From Streptomyces sp. NBC_01233 (GTDB taxonomy: Bacteria > Actinomycetota > Actinomycetes > Streptomycetales > Streptomycetaceae): a DNA stretch of 64,000 nt. The stretch lies in assembly GCF_035989305.1 (NCBI RefSeq), contig NZ_CP108514.1:9652501-9716500 (forward strand), written 5' to 3'. Both the position numbers and the translations under genes were made by a program. The notes under the pieces were generated by a model. The model was given only the letters and a program-made list of their open reading frames with translations, was not told the DNA's origin and searched no databases. Positions 8,492-16,649 of the stretch are shown here, piece after piece (position 1 is the stretch's first letter; every line of letters starts with the position of its first letter).

Positions 8492-8731
8492 CGGAGGCGG
8501 GGGAGCGGAGTTCCGGTGTCCGGGCCCGCGTCTTCGGCCGTGGTCGTGGCCGTGCCCGTGCTGCTCGCACAGCCGGTCCACGAGCGGGGCGGCGTGGGCG
8601 AGGGCGCCGCCCGCGCGGACGATCCCCGACCTCGAACGGCTCCGCCGCTCGCGCGCGTTCCCCCACGACTGGACGGCGGTGCGCGGCGATCCCCGCCCGG
8701 CCGGCCATGAGAGGCCGTGCACGGTTCGGCT

Positions 8732-9269
8732 TCAGCAGTCGAACACCGACCAGCAGATGCCGTTGCGCAGCCGCTGGTCGTCAAGTACGAGCTCGCGGAT
8801 CATCTCCGGGAGCTGATCGCGCTGCCACCGGCACTCGAGTCGTCCTGCGGTCTCGCTCCCGCCTTCCGCTCCCGCCTTCCGCTGCCGCTGCACGTGCGGC
8901 CTTGATCGCGTAGGCGGCCGCGCCGAGCTCGTGCGCGGCGACGTGGGCGACGGCCCCGGCCTGGCCGGCGGCGTACGCGGCATGCCGTGCTGCCCCACGC
9001 AGGTCTCTGGCTGCCCCCATCGCATGGCCGCCCGCCGCGCGAGCCTGCATCATCTTGACCTCGCCACGCGCCCAGGCCCGGGCGTGCTCGATCGCCTGAC
9101 GCGGTCGCGGGTCCCCGGGCCGGGCCGACTCGAAGAGGCCGAGGACGTGCTCTGCACAGGCGGCAGCCCATAGAGCGAGGAGACGGTGATCCGCATCAGT
9201 GAGAGTCCCACCACGGCGGATCGTCACGAAGCGGGGGTCGCGGACCTTCGGGAGGATCATGACGTGCAC
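8732..9269 (-). pseudogene. Imm-5-like putative immunity protein, frameshifted
   Basis: The frame opening at 9269 encodes an Ala-rich helical protein (ILPKVRDPRFVTIRRGGTL at its N-terminus) similar to its neighbour and to the Imm-5-like putative immunity family. Near residue 130 the frame leaves the family pattern and ends at 8781. The expected C-terminus (RWQRDQLPEMIRELVLDDQR, then ICWSVFDC) continues in another frame to the stop at 8732. Between the frames lies a perfect 13-bp tandem duplication at 8854-8879; removing one copy joins them exactly. The gene overlaps the upstream paralogue by 13 bp and is probably co-transcribed with it. The toxin or target is unknown. Confidence 0.7.
8854..8879. 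repeat. Perfect 13-bp tandem duplication causing a frameshift
   Basis: The unit CGCTCCCGCCTTC occurs twice without a gap. Thirteen is not a multiple of three, and the duplication sits exactly where the immunity-like reading frame changes. The copies are identical, which suggests a recent slippage event. Confidence 0.85.
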
Positions 9270-9880
9270 TCCCTCCTGCGCACATCGGCGCGCCGGAGGG
9301 CGCTCGCTGCGGTGTGCCCTGTCGGCCGGTCAGCCGCCTGGCGCAGGGAATGATCCAGAGTGCGCATCAGCCGGGCGACACGACTGCCGCCGCCTGCCGC
9401 CGGCGGGTAGCGGCAGAGCACATAAATGAGCACGGGTGTCGCACGCTGCCGCGACCGTTCCAGCAGGGCATCCCCGATCGCGGGATCACCGCCTGCCTCC
9501 ATCTCCCCGATGCACGCCGCACTCGCGGAGGCCCGCAGGATGTGGCCGACCTGGCCGGCCTGGGCGATGGGGTGCAGGTATGCGGCCGATGCGGCGTCAC
9601 CGGCGGATCGCGCGGCCAGCCGCGCGGCTTCGGAGGGTGCGGAGCGGGCGGCTCGATGAGCGTCGAGGGAAGTGGAGCGCTGCAATTTCGTCCTGTTGGC
9701 ACCGTTGACGAACGCCCAGGCCGCGTCGATCGCCGCACGGGGGCGCGGATCACCGGGAACAGCCTGCTCGAAGACCGACAGGACGTCCTCTGCGTGCCGG
9801 ACCACGTAACGCGCCACGACGCGCAGCTCGTCCATCGTCAGATCGAAGTCTCCGGACACGGTGTGCGTGCTCTGTGTCAT
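9257..9880 (-). CDS. Imm-5-like putative immunity protein
   Basis: A 207-residue, mainly helical and Ala-rich protein paralogous to its downstream neighbour. Shared features are the N-terminal block with R.V..Y..RHAEDVLSVFE, the central PGDPRPRAAIDAAWAF motif (PGDPRPRQAIEHARAW in the neighbour) and a following AARSAGDAA..AYLHPIAQAGQVGHI helix. The family is annotated as putative immunity proteins from polymorphic toxin contexts; no toxin gene is seen here. The ATG at 9880 is chosen because it begins the conserved domain and leaves an 87-bp divergent promoter region before the MerR-type regulator. The C-terminal part after residue 150 (VLIYVLCRYPPAAGG) is less conserved. Confidence 0.65.
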   Translation of the reverse strand: MTQSTHTVSGDFDLTMDELRVVARYVVRHAEDVLSVFEQAVPGDPRPRAAIDAAWAFVNGANRTKLQRSTSLDAHRAARSAPSEAARLAARSAGDAASAAYLHPIAQAGQVGHILRASASAACIGEMEAGGDPAIGDALLERSRQRATPVLIYVLCRYPPAAGGGSRVARLMRTLDHSLRQAADRPTGHTAASALRRADVRRRECTS

Positions 9881-9967
9881 GACCCTCAATCGTATCCTTG
9901 AACACCCGGTGGAGACTCTGCGACGCATTCTCCGCTCACCCGCGTCGAAACCCTCAACGGAGGTCAC

Positions 9968-10702
9968 ATGCGGCCCGTGGACCTGGCCCGCCGCCATGGC
10001 CTCTCCACGCAGGCGGTCCGCAACTACGAGGAGGCCGGCATCCTCCCGCCGGCCCACCGCAGCCGGACGGGGTACCGGGACTACACCGCCACTCATGCCG
10101 CCGGCCTCGCGGCCTACCTGGCGCTGGTCCCTGCCTTCGGCTACTCGACGAGCCGACGCATCATGCATGCCGTCACCGGCGGCCGGCTCGACGAAGCACT
10201 GGAGTACGTCGACGCCGGGCACGCCCTCCTGGCTCGCGACCGCAACACGCTCAGAACCGTCGAAGCGGCGCTCTCACACCTCGGAGCCTCCACCCCGGAT
10301 GCAGCGGCCGGCACCCGGACGCCGTACAGCACCGGTGAACTCGCCCGCCACCTCGCGCTCAACCCGGCCACCCTGCGCGCCTGGGAACGCGCCGGAGTCC
10401 TCACCCCACAACGTGACCGGCGCGGGCACCGCCGGTACCTCGCGCAGGACGTGCGCGACGCCGAACTGGCGCACCTGCTGCGCCGGGGAGGCCAGCCCCT
10501 GGGCGCCATCGCCACCGTCCTCGGAGAACTCCGCGACGCGGGCAGCCTCGATGCGCTGGCCAGGACCCTGGAAGGGTGGCGGCGCGACCTCACCTCCCGC
10601 GGAACGGCCCAGCTGTACGCCGCCGGTCAGCTGTCCGCCTACCTCGACTCCTTGGACGGATCGGCGAGAACCGGCTCAGCCCCGGGGCGCGGACCCCACT
10701 GA
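9968..10702 (+). CDS. TioE-family transcriptional regulator with two MerR-type DNA-binding domains
   Basis: A 244-residue protein with two MerR helix-turn-helix domains in tandem: residues ~1-70 (VDLARRHGLSTQAVRNYEEA) and ~112-180 (YSTGELARHLALNPATLRAW). Most MerR proteins have one DNA-binding domain and a C-terminal effector domain, whereas this double arrangement matches the TioE group named from thiocoraline clusters. It is divergent from the two Imm-5-like genes and starts 87 bp from them, so it is the obvious candidate regulator of that pair. The start ATG follows an acggaggtcac ribosome binding site. The inducer is unknown. Confidence 0.78.
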   Translation: MRPVDLARRHGLSTQAVRNYEEAGILPPAHRSRTGYRDYTATHAAGLAAYLALVPAFGYSTSRRIMHAVTGGRLDEALEYVDAGHALLARDRNTLRTVEAALSHLGASTPDAAAGTRTPYSTGELARHLALNPATLRAWERAGVLTPQRDRRGHRRYLAQDVRDAELAHLLRRGGQPLGAIATVLGELRDAGSLDALARTLEGWRRDLTSRGTAQLYAAGQLSAYLDSLDGSARTGSAPGRGPH

Positions 10703-10711
10703 CGTTTCCCG

Positions 10712-11353
10712 ATGCCCGGACCACCGACATCTCCAAGCCGGACGGCAGTGCGCCTTCACTTGGCCCGGCCGCCGCTCAGCCGGCGGATCCGGGAGCGGGA
10801 GGCCGACCCCGGATGTCGGCTCTTCGACCGGGTCCCCACCGGGGCGCGGCTCACCCCGGCCGGCGAGGTGGTGCTCGCGGAGGCGCGGGACCTTCTGGAG
10901 CGCGCCGAACGGACCCGCGAGCGGGTCAGCGCCGCGGAGGCCGGACGGGTTCTCGTGCCCGGCGTGGTCGCGGGCGCCGGCTTGGAGGCCGGACCGCCGA
11001 CTCTGGCCGCGCTGCGGCGCGCGTGCCCCGGAGTACGGGTCCGGCTGCGCGAGGCGCCCGTCCCCGAGCCCTCGGCCGGACTGCGCGAGGACCGGGTGGA
11101 CCTGGCGCTGACCCGGCTGCCCTTCGACACCGCGGGGCTGACGGTGTGCCTGCTCGGCGAGGAGCCGGTGGCGGCGGCGTTCCCGCCGAGGATCCGCTGG
11201 CGGCCCGGGCCGGGGTGCGGGTCGCGGAGGGGTCACGGTGTCACGGGAGGCCGTGTGCCACGGCCGCCTGGACGGCTTCGAGACCCGCAGCCGGCTCCGC
11301 GAGCCGGGCTCCGGGGAGGGCCGGGCCCACTGGACCCGTTCCTGACCACCTGA
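10712..11353 (+). pseudogene. LysR-family regulator relic
   Basis: The frame retains recognisable LysR pieces: the end of the winged helix (HLARPPLSRRIREREADPG, CRLFDRVPTGARLTPAGEVV), the linker helix ARDLLERAERTRERV and part of the effector domain (RACPGVRVRLREAPVPEP, EDRVDLALTRLP). The helix-turn-helix start is missing or scrambled. After about residue 155 (AAAFPPRIRW) the sequence becomes low-complexity Arg/Gly/Pro and ends at about two thirds of the usual ~300 residues, which indicates frameshifts and deletions. It lies between the TioE-type regulator and the kinase gene on the opposite strand. Confidence 0.6.
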
Positions 11354-11406
11354 CGCGTCGCGACCCCCCTGCCCCGGCGTCCCACCGCTACGGGCCGTCC
11401 TCGGCG

Positions 11407-12822
11407 TCAGGTCCGCGGCCGGCGGGTGGCCCGCCAGGTCGGACGGCGGCGGGAGAGACGCGGCCCCCGCCCCGTGGGCGACGGCGTGGCCAGCGCGAAC
11501 GTCACGGTGATGTGGGCGCCGCCCAGCGGGCTGCGCGTGATGCGCATCGCGCCGCCCGTCGCGGTCGAGGCCCGTTGCGCGATGTCGAGCCCCAGCCCGG
11601 TGGAACCGGTGCTGCTCCCACGCGAGAGGGCCCGGTCCGGGTCCGGGATGCCCGGCCCGCCGTCCTCCACGACCAGCTCCACGGCGTGGGCCGTACGCGC
11701 GACGCGGACGCCGAACGGGGTCCCGGACGGGGTGTGCCGGAAGATGTTGCCGATGAGCGCGTCCACCACGGCGGCGACGTCGTCCTCGGAGAGGCCCACG
11801 GCCGTGGGTTCCTGGGTGAGGTCGAGGGAACAGCACCGGTCCTGCTGCTCCGCCAGGACCGCCCAGAAGGCGGTGCGGCGGCGGACGACGTCGGCCGCCT
11901 CGCAGCGGGGTCCGGGAGCTCCTGTACCTGCGGCGCGGTCGCCCGTGAGGGGTTCGGCGGCGAGCATGCCCTGGCCCATGGGTCCCACGGCGAGCGGAGT
12001 GCGCGCCGTGGCGATGATGGCCTGGAGTTCCGTCTCCAGTTCGCCGACCGCCGCTTCGACCCTGGCCGATTCCGGTGTGCCTGCCATCCGCTCCGATGCC
12101 AGGTGCAGGGCGGTCAGCGGGGTGCGCAGCCGGTGGGACAGGTCGGCGACGAGTTCGCGCTCGACGGCGAGCAGTTCGGTCATCCGGTGGGCCATCGCGT
12201 TGAAGGCCACACCCGCCTCGCGCAGTTCCTTGGGGCCCATCGGGTCCACACGGGTGTCCAGGTCGCCCTGACCGAGGGCGCGCGATGCCTGCGCGAGCCG
12301 CTTCGAGGACCTGACGACCTTCGCGCCGAGGCGGTCGGCGACCAGCACGGATCCGCCGATCAGTCCCACGGCGAGGAAGAGCATGACCGCCCACGACTCC
12401 TTGACGCCGCGGGTCAGTTCCTCCTCGGGCACGAAGTTCTCGATGACGGCCACCTGCTCCCCGGGAAGCACCACGGGCTGCAGGCATATCCAGCCGTGCG
12501 GAATCTCCTGCGAGATGGACTCGCGTCCCCGCTGTGCCCGTTCGAGCAGTTCCGCGGGGGCCTTGGAACTGCCGAGGGGCCCGGTGTCCGGCAGATGGAC
12601 CACCAGGTGCTCGGCGGCGTCCAGGCTCGCGGCGGACTCCCGCAGCGCCGCCGGGTCCGTGGTCAGCGCGAGGACGGGCGCCAGGGCGGCGGCACGCTGC
12701 TCGGCCGCGGTGACGCCCTGCTCCTTGACGAGCGACATCACCAGTGCGGCCAGCGGTATGAGGAAGGAGAGGGCGACCATGGAGGTCACGGCGAGCGCCA
12801 CTCCGGCAAGTGAGCGTCTCAA
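11407..12822 (-). CDS. Sensor histidine kinase
   Basis: A 471-residue membrane kinase. Two transmembrane segments (about residues 10-32 and 146-166) flank an extracytoplasmic sensor of about 115 residues. A HAMP-like linker follows (ALGQGDLDTRVDPMGPKELR), then the phospho-acceptor box LVADLSHRLRTPLTALHL near residue 225, and the ATPase boxes: N box DALIGNIFRHTP and G box VEDGGPGIPD, then STGLGLDIAQR. It overlaps the response regulator by 4 bp and is last in an operon that starts with thiol-disulfide proteins, so it may sense envelope redox or protein-folding state. The sensor holds a single visible Cys (GWICLQP). Confidence 0.88.
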   Translation of the reverse strand: MRRSLAGVALAVTSMVALSFLIPLAALVMSLVKEQGVTAAEQRAAALAPVLALTTDPAALRESAASLDAAEHLVVHLPDTGPLGSSKAPAELLERAQRGRESISQEIPHGWICLQPVVLPGEQVAVIENFVPEEELTRGVKESWAVMLFLAVGLIGGSVLVADRLGAKVVRSSKRLAQASRALGQGDLDTRVDPMGPKELREAGVAFNAMAHRMTELLAVERELVADLSHRLRTPLTALHLASERMAGTPESARVEAAVGELETELQAIIATARTPLAVGPMGQGMLAAEPLTGDRAAGTGAPGPRCEAADVVRRRTAFWAVLAEQQDRCCSLDLTQEPTAVGLSEDDVAAVVDALIGNIFRHTPSGTPFGVRVARTAHAVELVVEDGGPGIPDPDRALSRGSSTGSTGLGLDIAQRASTATGGAMRITRSPLGGAHITVTFALATPSPTGRGPRLSRRRPTWRATRRPRT

Positions 12823-13547
12823 CGCGGCGCCACCAGTTTGATGCCGACGCCGCGGACGGTCAGCAGGTACCGCGGGGCCGCCGCGCGTTCGCCCAGCTTG
12901 CGGCGCAGGGACGACAGGTGCACGTCGACGGTCTGGTCGTCCACGTACGGCTCCCGCCAGACCTCGGTCAGCAGACGTCGCTTGGAGACCACCTGGCCGG
13001 TGTGGTGGGCGAGGAACGCCAGCAGGTCGAACTCCCGGCGGGTGAGGCGGAGCTCCCGGCCGGCCAGGTACGCCGTGCGCGCGCCCGGGTCCACGGCCAG
13101 TTCGCCCACGGTGGTGGGGCGCAGCGGTTCGGCGGCCGGTGCCACCGGTGCGCCCGCCGGGGCACCGGCCGGCGGGACGTGGCTCGTGCGCCGCAGGACT
13201 GCGGACAGGCGCGCGACGAGCTGCCCCCCGGAGAAGGGCTTGACCAGGTAGTCGTCGGCTCCCGCGTTGAGGAGCTTGATGATTTCGGTCTCGTCGTCGC
13301 GGGCTGTGGCCACCAGTACGGGAACGGAGGATATGCCGCGGATCATGCGCAGTGCGTCTCCTCCGTCCAGATCGGGCAGTCCCAGGTCGAGGACGACCGC
13401 GTCGACGGGCGCCTGGGTCACCTCGCGCAGGGCGCCGAACCCGTCGCCCGCGCTGCGCACGGCATACCCGTGCTCCGCCAGGACCTCGATCAGTGACTGG
13501 CGGATGCTGGGGTCGTCTTCGACGACCAGGACGCTCGGCATGGGCAC
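12819..13547 (-). CDS. OmpR-family response regulator
   Basis: A 242-residue regulator with a receiver domain (acidic pair VVEDD at residues 8-12, phospho-acceptor in AVVLDLGLPDLDG near residue 54, switch Thr in VLVATA, Lys in YLVKPFSG) and a C-terminal winged helix (RLTRREFDLLAFLAHHTGQV, then VDVHLSSLRRKLGE). An Ala/Pro-rich linker of about 25 residues joins them. It begins 19 bp after the DsbD-alpha-like lipoprotein gene and overlaps the kinase gene, so the pair seems co-transcribed with the redox genes. It is the best candidate to bind the shared element found upstream of this operon and of the CAP-domain gene. Confidence 0.9.
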   Translation of the reverse strand: MPMPSVLVVEDDPSIRQSLIEVLAEHGYAVRSAGDGFGALREVTQAPVDAVVLDLGLPDLDGGDALRMIRGISSVPVLVATARDDETEIIKLLNAGADDYLVKPFSGGQLVARLSAVLRRTSHVPPAGAPAGAPVAPAAEPLRPTTVGELAVDPGARTAYLAGRELRLTRREFDLLAFLAHHTGQVVSKRRLLTEVWREPYVDDQTVDVHLSSLRRKLGERAAAPRYLLTVRGVGIKLVAPR

Positions 13548-13566
13548 ACCTTAGGGGCTCCTGCGC

Positions 13567-14145
13567 CTAGTGGGCGTCGAAGGTCGGGCCGTCACCGGTG
13601 ACGCGCAGCTGCACGGGGCGGTCGGAGACCGGGATGGTGCAGCCCTCCTGGGTGCTGCAGGTCGCGTAGCCGAGCAGCAGGGTCGCGTTCCCGTCCCCGT
13701 CGGCGCGGACCGGCAGGGTGGTGGTGACGGGGCCGTCGGGGTAGACGGGGACCGGGGCGTCGACACCGGGCACGCTGATGGACCGTACGTCTTCGGTGGC
13801 CGTCAGCCTGCCCTCCGCCGTGAGGACCCCCGAGACGGCCATCGCGGTCGGGCGGCCCACGTCCTCGATGCCGGTCGTCGGCAGGTCGATGCTGTAGAGG
13901 TGGAACCCCTTGCGCTCGGGCGTGAAGACCGCGGTGACGGTGCCCTTCGAGGCGTGCCAGTCGGAGACCGAGAGGGTGACGGTGACCCCGTTCTCGGTGA
14001 AGCGCGTCGTGGGCGCGGTGGTGCCGGCCCCGGCGCCGGGGCCCTTGGCGGGCTGCTGGCCGCATGCCGCGAGCGCGGCCAGGGAGACGAGGGCGGCCGC
14101 GATGCGGGCCTTCCGGGAATGCCTGACATGCGTGGAAAGGTTCAT
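13567..14145 (-). CDS. Lipoprotein with DsbD-alpha-like domain
   Basis: A 192-residue secreted lipoprotein. The signal peptide ends in the lipobox LAAC at about residues 25-28. The mature part resembles the periplasmic alpha domain of DsbD: KGFHLYSIDLPTTGIEDVG near residue 79 matches the family's haWHvYsl type pattern, and a Cys pair appears at the end (GYATCSTQEGCTIPVS), spaced like the redox pair of DsbD-alpha. It lies 73 bp after the CcdA gene. I infer that it receives electrons from CcdA and passes them to exported thiol proteins. Confidence 0.68.
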   Translation of the reverse strand: MNLSTHVRHSRKARIAAALVSLAALAACGQQPAKGPGAGAGTTAPTTRFTENGVTVTLSVSDWHASKGTVTAVFTPERKGFHLYSIDLPTTGIEDVGRPTAMAVSGVLTAEGRLTATEDVRSISVPGVDAPVPVYPDGPVTTTLPVRADGDGNATLLLGYATCSTQEGCTIPVSDRPVQLRVTGDGPTFDAH

Positions 14146-14218
14146 GGGCGTCTCTGCACTTCTGTGTCACGTATCACGGGATCGGATCGGTTCTTCGTCT
14201 TCGAGGCGTACGAAGGCT

Positions 14219-15007
14219 CTAGAGGGCCGTGCTGAAGTTCGCGCTCCACAACTGCATGCGGTACACGAGGTCGTTCCACACCCCGGTGGCCAGCAGGACG
14301 CCGACGAGCACGAGCATGCCGCCGCCGATCCGCAGCACCCACGGGTAGTGGCGTTTGACCAGGCCGAACGCGCCCAGGGCGCGCCGGAACGCGAGCGCCG
14401 CCAGGAGGAACGGCAGGCCCAGCCCGAGGCAGTACGCCGCCATCAGCAGGGCGCCGCGGGCCGCGCTCGCCTCGGTCCACGCGAGCGCCTGGACGGCGGC
14501 CAGCGTCGGACCGATGCACGGGGTCCAGCCGACCGCGAACACCGCTCCCAGCAGGGGCGCCCCGGCGAGCCCGAGAGCGGGGCGCCGGTGGCTGCGGAAC
14601 TCCCGCTGGGTGAACCCCGGCAGGAACCCCATGAAGGACAGCCCCATGAGCACGGTGAAGACGCCGAGCACCTGGGTGACCATCTCCTGGTGGGCGAGGA
14701 GGGTACGGCCGAAGTAGCCGAACAGGGCGCCTCCGGAGACGAGTACCGCGGTGAAGCCCAGGACGAACAGCAGCGCCCCGGTCGCCATGCGGCTGCGGCG
14801 CCCGCCGCGCGCGTCCGCCAGATCGGCGACCGACAGGCTGGTCACGTAGCTGAGGTAGCCCGGTACGAGCGGCAGTACGCACGGCGACAGGAAGGAGACG
14901 AGTCCCGCGACGAACGCCACGGGGGCAGCGATCGCCAGCGTGCCGTTCACCAGGGAGGGGGCGTCCGCGAGGGCGAGCGTCCGGTACACGGCCGCCGTCC
15001 CCGTCAC
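14219..15007 (-). CDS. ccdA: CcdA/DsbD-type membrane thiol-disulfide electron transporter
   Basis: A 262-residue polytopic membrane protein that carries reducing equivalents from cytosolic thioredoxin to extracytoplasmic thiol proteins. The two redox Cys are in the family positions: SFLSPCVLPLVPGYLSY in the first membrane segment and VGWTPCIGPTLAA in the middle one. Six hydrophobic segments are visible. The GTG at 15007 overlaps the stop of the upstream thioredoxin-like gene (GTGA). The gene sits inside a run of disulfide-handling genes, which supports a reductase or cytochrome c maturation-like function outside the membrane. Confidence 0.88.
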   Translation of the reverse strand: MTGTAAVYRTLALADAPSLVNGTLAIAAPVAFVAGLVSFLSPCVLPLVPGYLSYVTSLSVADLADARGGRRSRMATGALLFVLGFTAVLVSGGALFGYFGRTLLAHQEMVTQVLGVFTVLMGLSFMGFLPGFTQREFRSHRRPALGLAGAPLLGAVFAVGWTPCIGPTLAAVQALAWTEASAARGALLMAAYCLGLGLPFLLAALAFRRALGAFGLVKRHYPWVLRIGGGMLVLVGVLLATGVWNDLVYRMQLWSANFSTAL

Positions 15008-15621
15008 GACTCCTCCTCCACCACGCGCGCGAGCAGGGGCCGCAACTGCTCCTCGGTGACGGCGCCGCCGATGGCGACGGCGATGCGTCCGCGGCGGTCG
15101 ATCACGAGGGTCGAGGGGATCGCCTGCGGGTTGAGCAGCTCGGGAGGGAAGCGGAGCAGGAGTTCGCCGGAAGGGTCGTGGAGGCTGGGGAAGCCCAGGC
15201 CGTGCTCGCGTACGAACGACCGGGCCGCCGTACGGTCCGGGTCCCGCGTGTTGATGCCGAGGAACCGGACCTCCCCGGCCGGGGTCTCCCGGCTGAGCTG
15301 CGCCAGGTCCTGGGCCTCCGCCCGGCAGGGGCCGCACCAGGAACCCCAGACGTTGAGGACGACGACGTGGCCCCGGAACCCGGCGAGGCCGACCGGCTCC
15401 CCGTCCAGGTCGTCGCCGGCCAGCGCGGGCGCGTCACGCCGGGCGCCGGGGTCCAGGACCTTCGCCTCGGCGGCCCTGGCCACGCCCGCCCGGCCGTCCG
15501 GCGCCCCGGCACCGCCGTCGTCCGTCACGAGGCCGGCGAGGAGCAGACCGGCCGCCACCACGAGGCCCGCCCCGGCCGGAACCACCACGGCCCTGCGGAC
15601 CGATCGCCTCATTCGTCTCAT
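15004..15621 (-). CDS. TlpA/ResA-like membrane-anchored thioredoxin-fold protein
   Basis: A 205-residue protein with an N-terminal membrane anchor (residues ~9-33) and an extracytoplasmic thioredoxin fold of the TlpA/ResA type. The active site is WGSWCGPCRAEA at about residues 97-108, and the cis-proline region is IPSTLVIDRRGRI. The ATG at 15621 overlaps the stop of the upstream lipoprotein (ATGA), and its own stop overlaps the ccdA start, so the three genes are translationally coupled. It probably takes electrons from CcdA and reduces exported disulfides. Confidence 0.87.
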   Translation of the reverse strand: MRRMRRSVRRAVVVPAGAGLVVAAGLLLAGLVTDDGGAGAPDGRAGVARAAEAKVLDPGARRDAPALAGDDLDGEPVGLAGFRGHVVVLNVWGSWCGPCRAEAQDLAQLSRETPAGEVRFLGINTRDPDRTAARSFVREHGLGFPSLHDPSGELLLRFPPELLNPQAIPSTLVIDRRGRIAVAIGGAVTEEQLRPLLARVVEEES

Positions 15622-16382
15622 GACGCCCACTTGCGCAGGAAGGAGTTGATGCCGTCCGCGGTCAGGGACGGATTGCCCGTGACGTGGGTGTCGGTGCGCA
15701 CCGTGCCGGAGGGGGAGACGACGACCAGTACGGGCATCGTGTACGTCCCGCCGGACGGGCTGTACTTGCGCAGGAGCGCCGAGTTGGCGGAGCTGTTGCC
15801 GCCGATGTCGACCTTGACGAGGTGGTACGAGGCCCCGAGGATCCCCGCGGTCTGCGGCTGGGCGAACACCTTGTCGGCGGCCTTGCAGTTGCCGCACCAG
15901 TTCGCGCCGAAGTCGAGCAGTACCGCCCGCCCGTCGGCCTTGGCCGCCCGCAGGGCCGCCTCGATCTGCTTCTGGGCGTCGGCGGAACTGTCGTAGCCGG
16001 GTCCGGGTATCCGGGCCGGCTCGGGCGCGGCGGACGTGCGGGCCGGCTTGGCGGACGTACGGGCGGGAGAGGCCGGTCCGGACGCGGCACGCGAGGGGGT
16101 GGCGGACGCCGACGCGGACGGCGAGGCCGAGGCGGTCGGGGAGGCCTCGGGGGACGCGGTCGCGGACTCCGAGGCGGAGGGGAGGGCTGCCTCCGCGGAG
16201 TGTCCGGCCGTGGATTGCGCCGCGGAACCGACGGGCTGGGAGGCCGGCCCGCAGGCGGCGGTCAGCCCCGCCGCGACCACGGCGACGGCGACCAGGGGCA
16301 GTCGCGTCCCCAGGAGCGCGGTGGAGCGGGGCGCCGTCGTACGGCGGTCGGCGCGAACGGGTCGGAGCAGGCGAGAAGTCAT
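15618..16382 (-). CDS. Thioredoxin-fold lipoprotein with Ser/Ala/Pro-rich linker
   Basis: A 254-residue protein. The N-terminal signal peptide ends in TAAC (lipobox), followed by about 75 residues of Ser/Ala/Pro/Thr-rich linker that may span cell-wall peptidoglycan. A thioredoxin domain with active site FGANWCGNCKAAD completes the chain, with cis-Pro in YTMPVLVVVSPSGT. The ATG at 16382 is preferred over an upstream in-frame ATG because it directly precedes a twin-Arg-containing signal region. It is first in the thiol-disulfide operon, and the shared 23-bp element lies about 170 bp upstream of its start. Confidence 0.82.
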   Translation of the reverse strand: MTSRLLRPVRADRRTTAPRSTALLGTRLPLVAVAVVAAGLTAACGPASQPVGSAAQSTAGHSAEAALPSASESATASPEASPTASASPSASASATPSRAASGPASPARTSAKPARTSAAPEPARIPGPGYDSSADAQKQIEAALRAAKADGRAVLLDFGANWCGNCKAADKVFAQPQTAGILGASYHLVKVDIGGNSSANSALLRKYSPSGGTYTMPVLVVVSPSGTVRTDTHVTGNPSLTADGINSFLRKWAS

Positions 16383-16550
16383 GGCGAAGACACCCCAAGG
16401 CACGATGCGGACTGCGGGAAGGGCCGAATGCCTCTCGGCTCGGCGCAACCGACGGCCCGGGGGTTCGCCGGGTGCGGTTCCCCGGCGCCGAGGGCCGCTC
16501 GGCTGACGCGAGCATAGGCCCCGTCAGGGCCTGGGGAACCGCCTCGGCAC

Positions 16551-16573
16551 GATCTTGAGGTTGCCCTAAGGAA
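16551..16573 (-). promoter_or_regulatory. Shared 23-bp element upstream of the thiol-disulfide operon
   Basis: A 23-bp sequence matches 20 of 23 positions at 18324-18346, upstream of the CAP-domain gene, in the same orientation to its gene. On the gene strand it holds CCTTAGG and a second CCT-AAG-like half about 11 bp on, a spacing typical of OmpR-family sites. The OmpR-type regulator at 12819-13547 is encoded in this operon. Binding is inferred. Confidence 0.5.
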
Positions 16574-16649
16574 GCGCTCACCTTCCGTTTCGCCGCAGCG
16601 TGGCGCACGAAGGCGCAAGAGAGTCCGAACCGTGCAAAACGGACCGGCG

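Noticed and set aside
8492..8731. Possible small genes in the gap after the M20 amidohydrolase
   Set aside because: Short frames on both strands show no ribosome binding site, domain or family pattern; one minus-strand frame with a LVDRLCEQHGHGHDHG stretch is too short to interpret.
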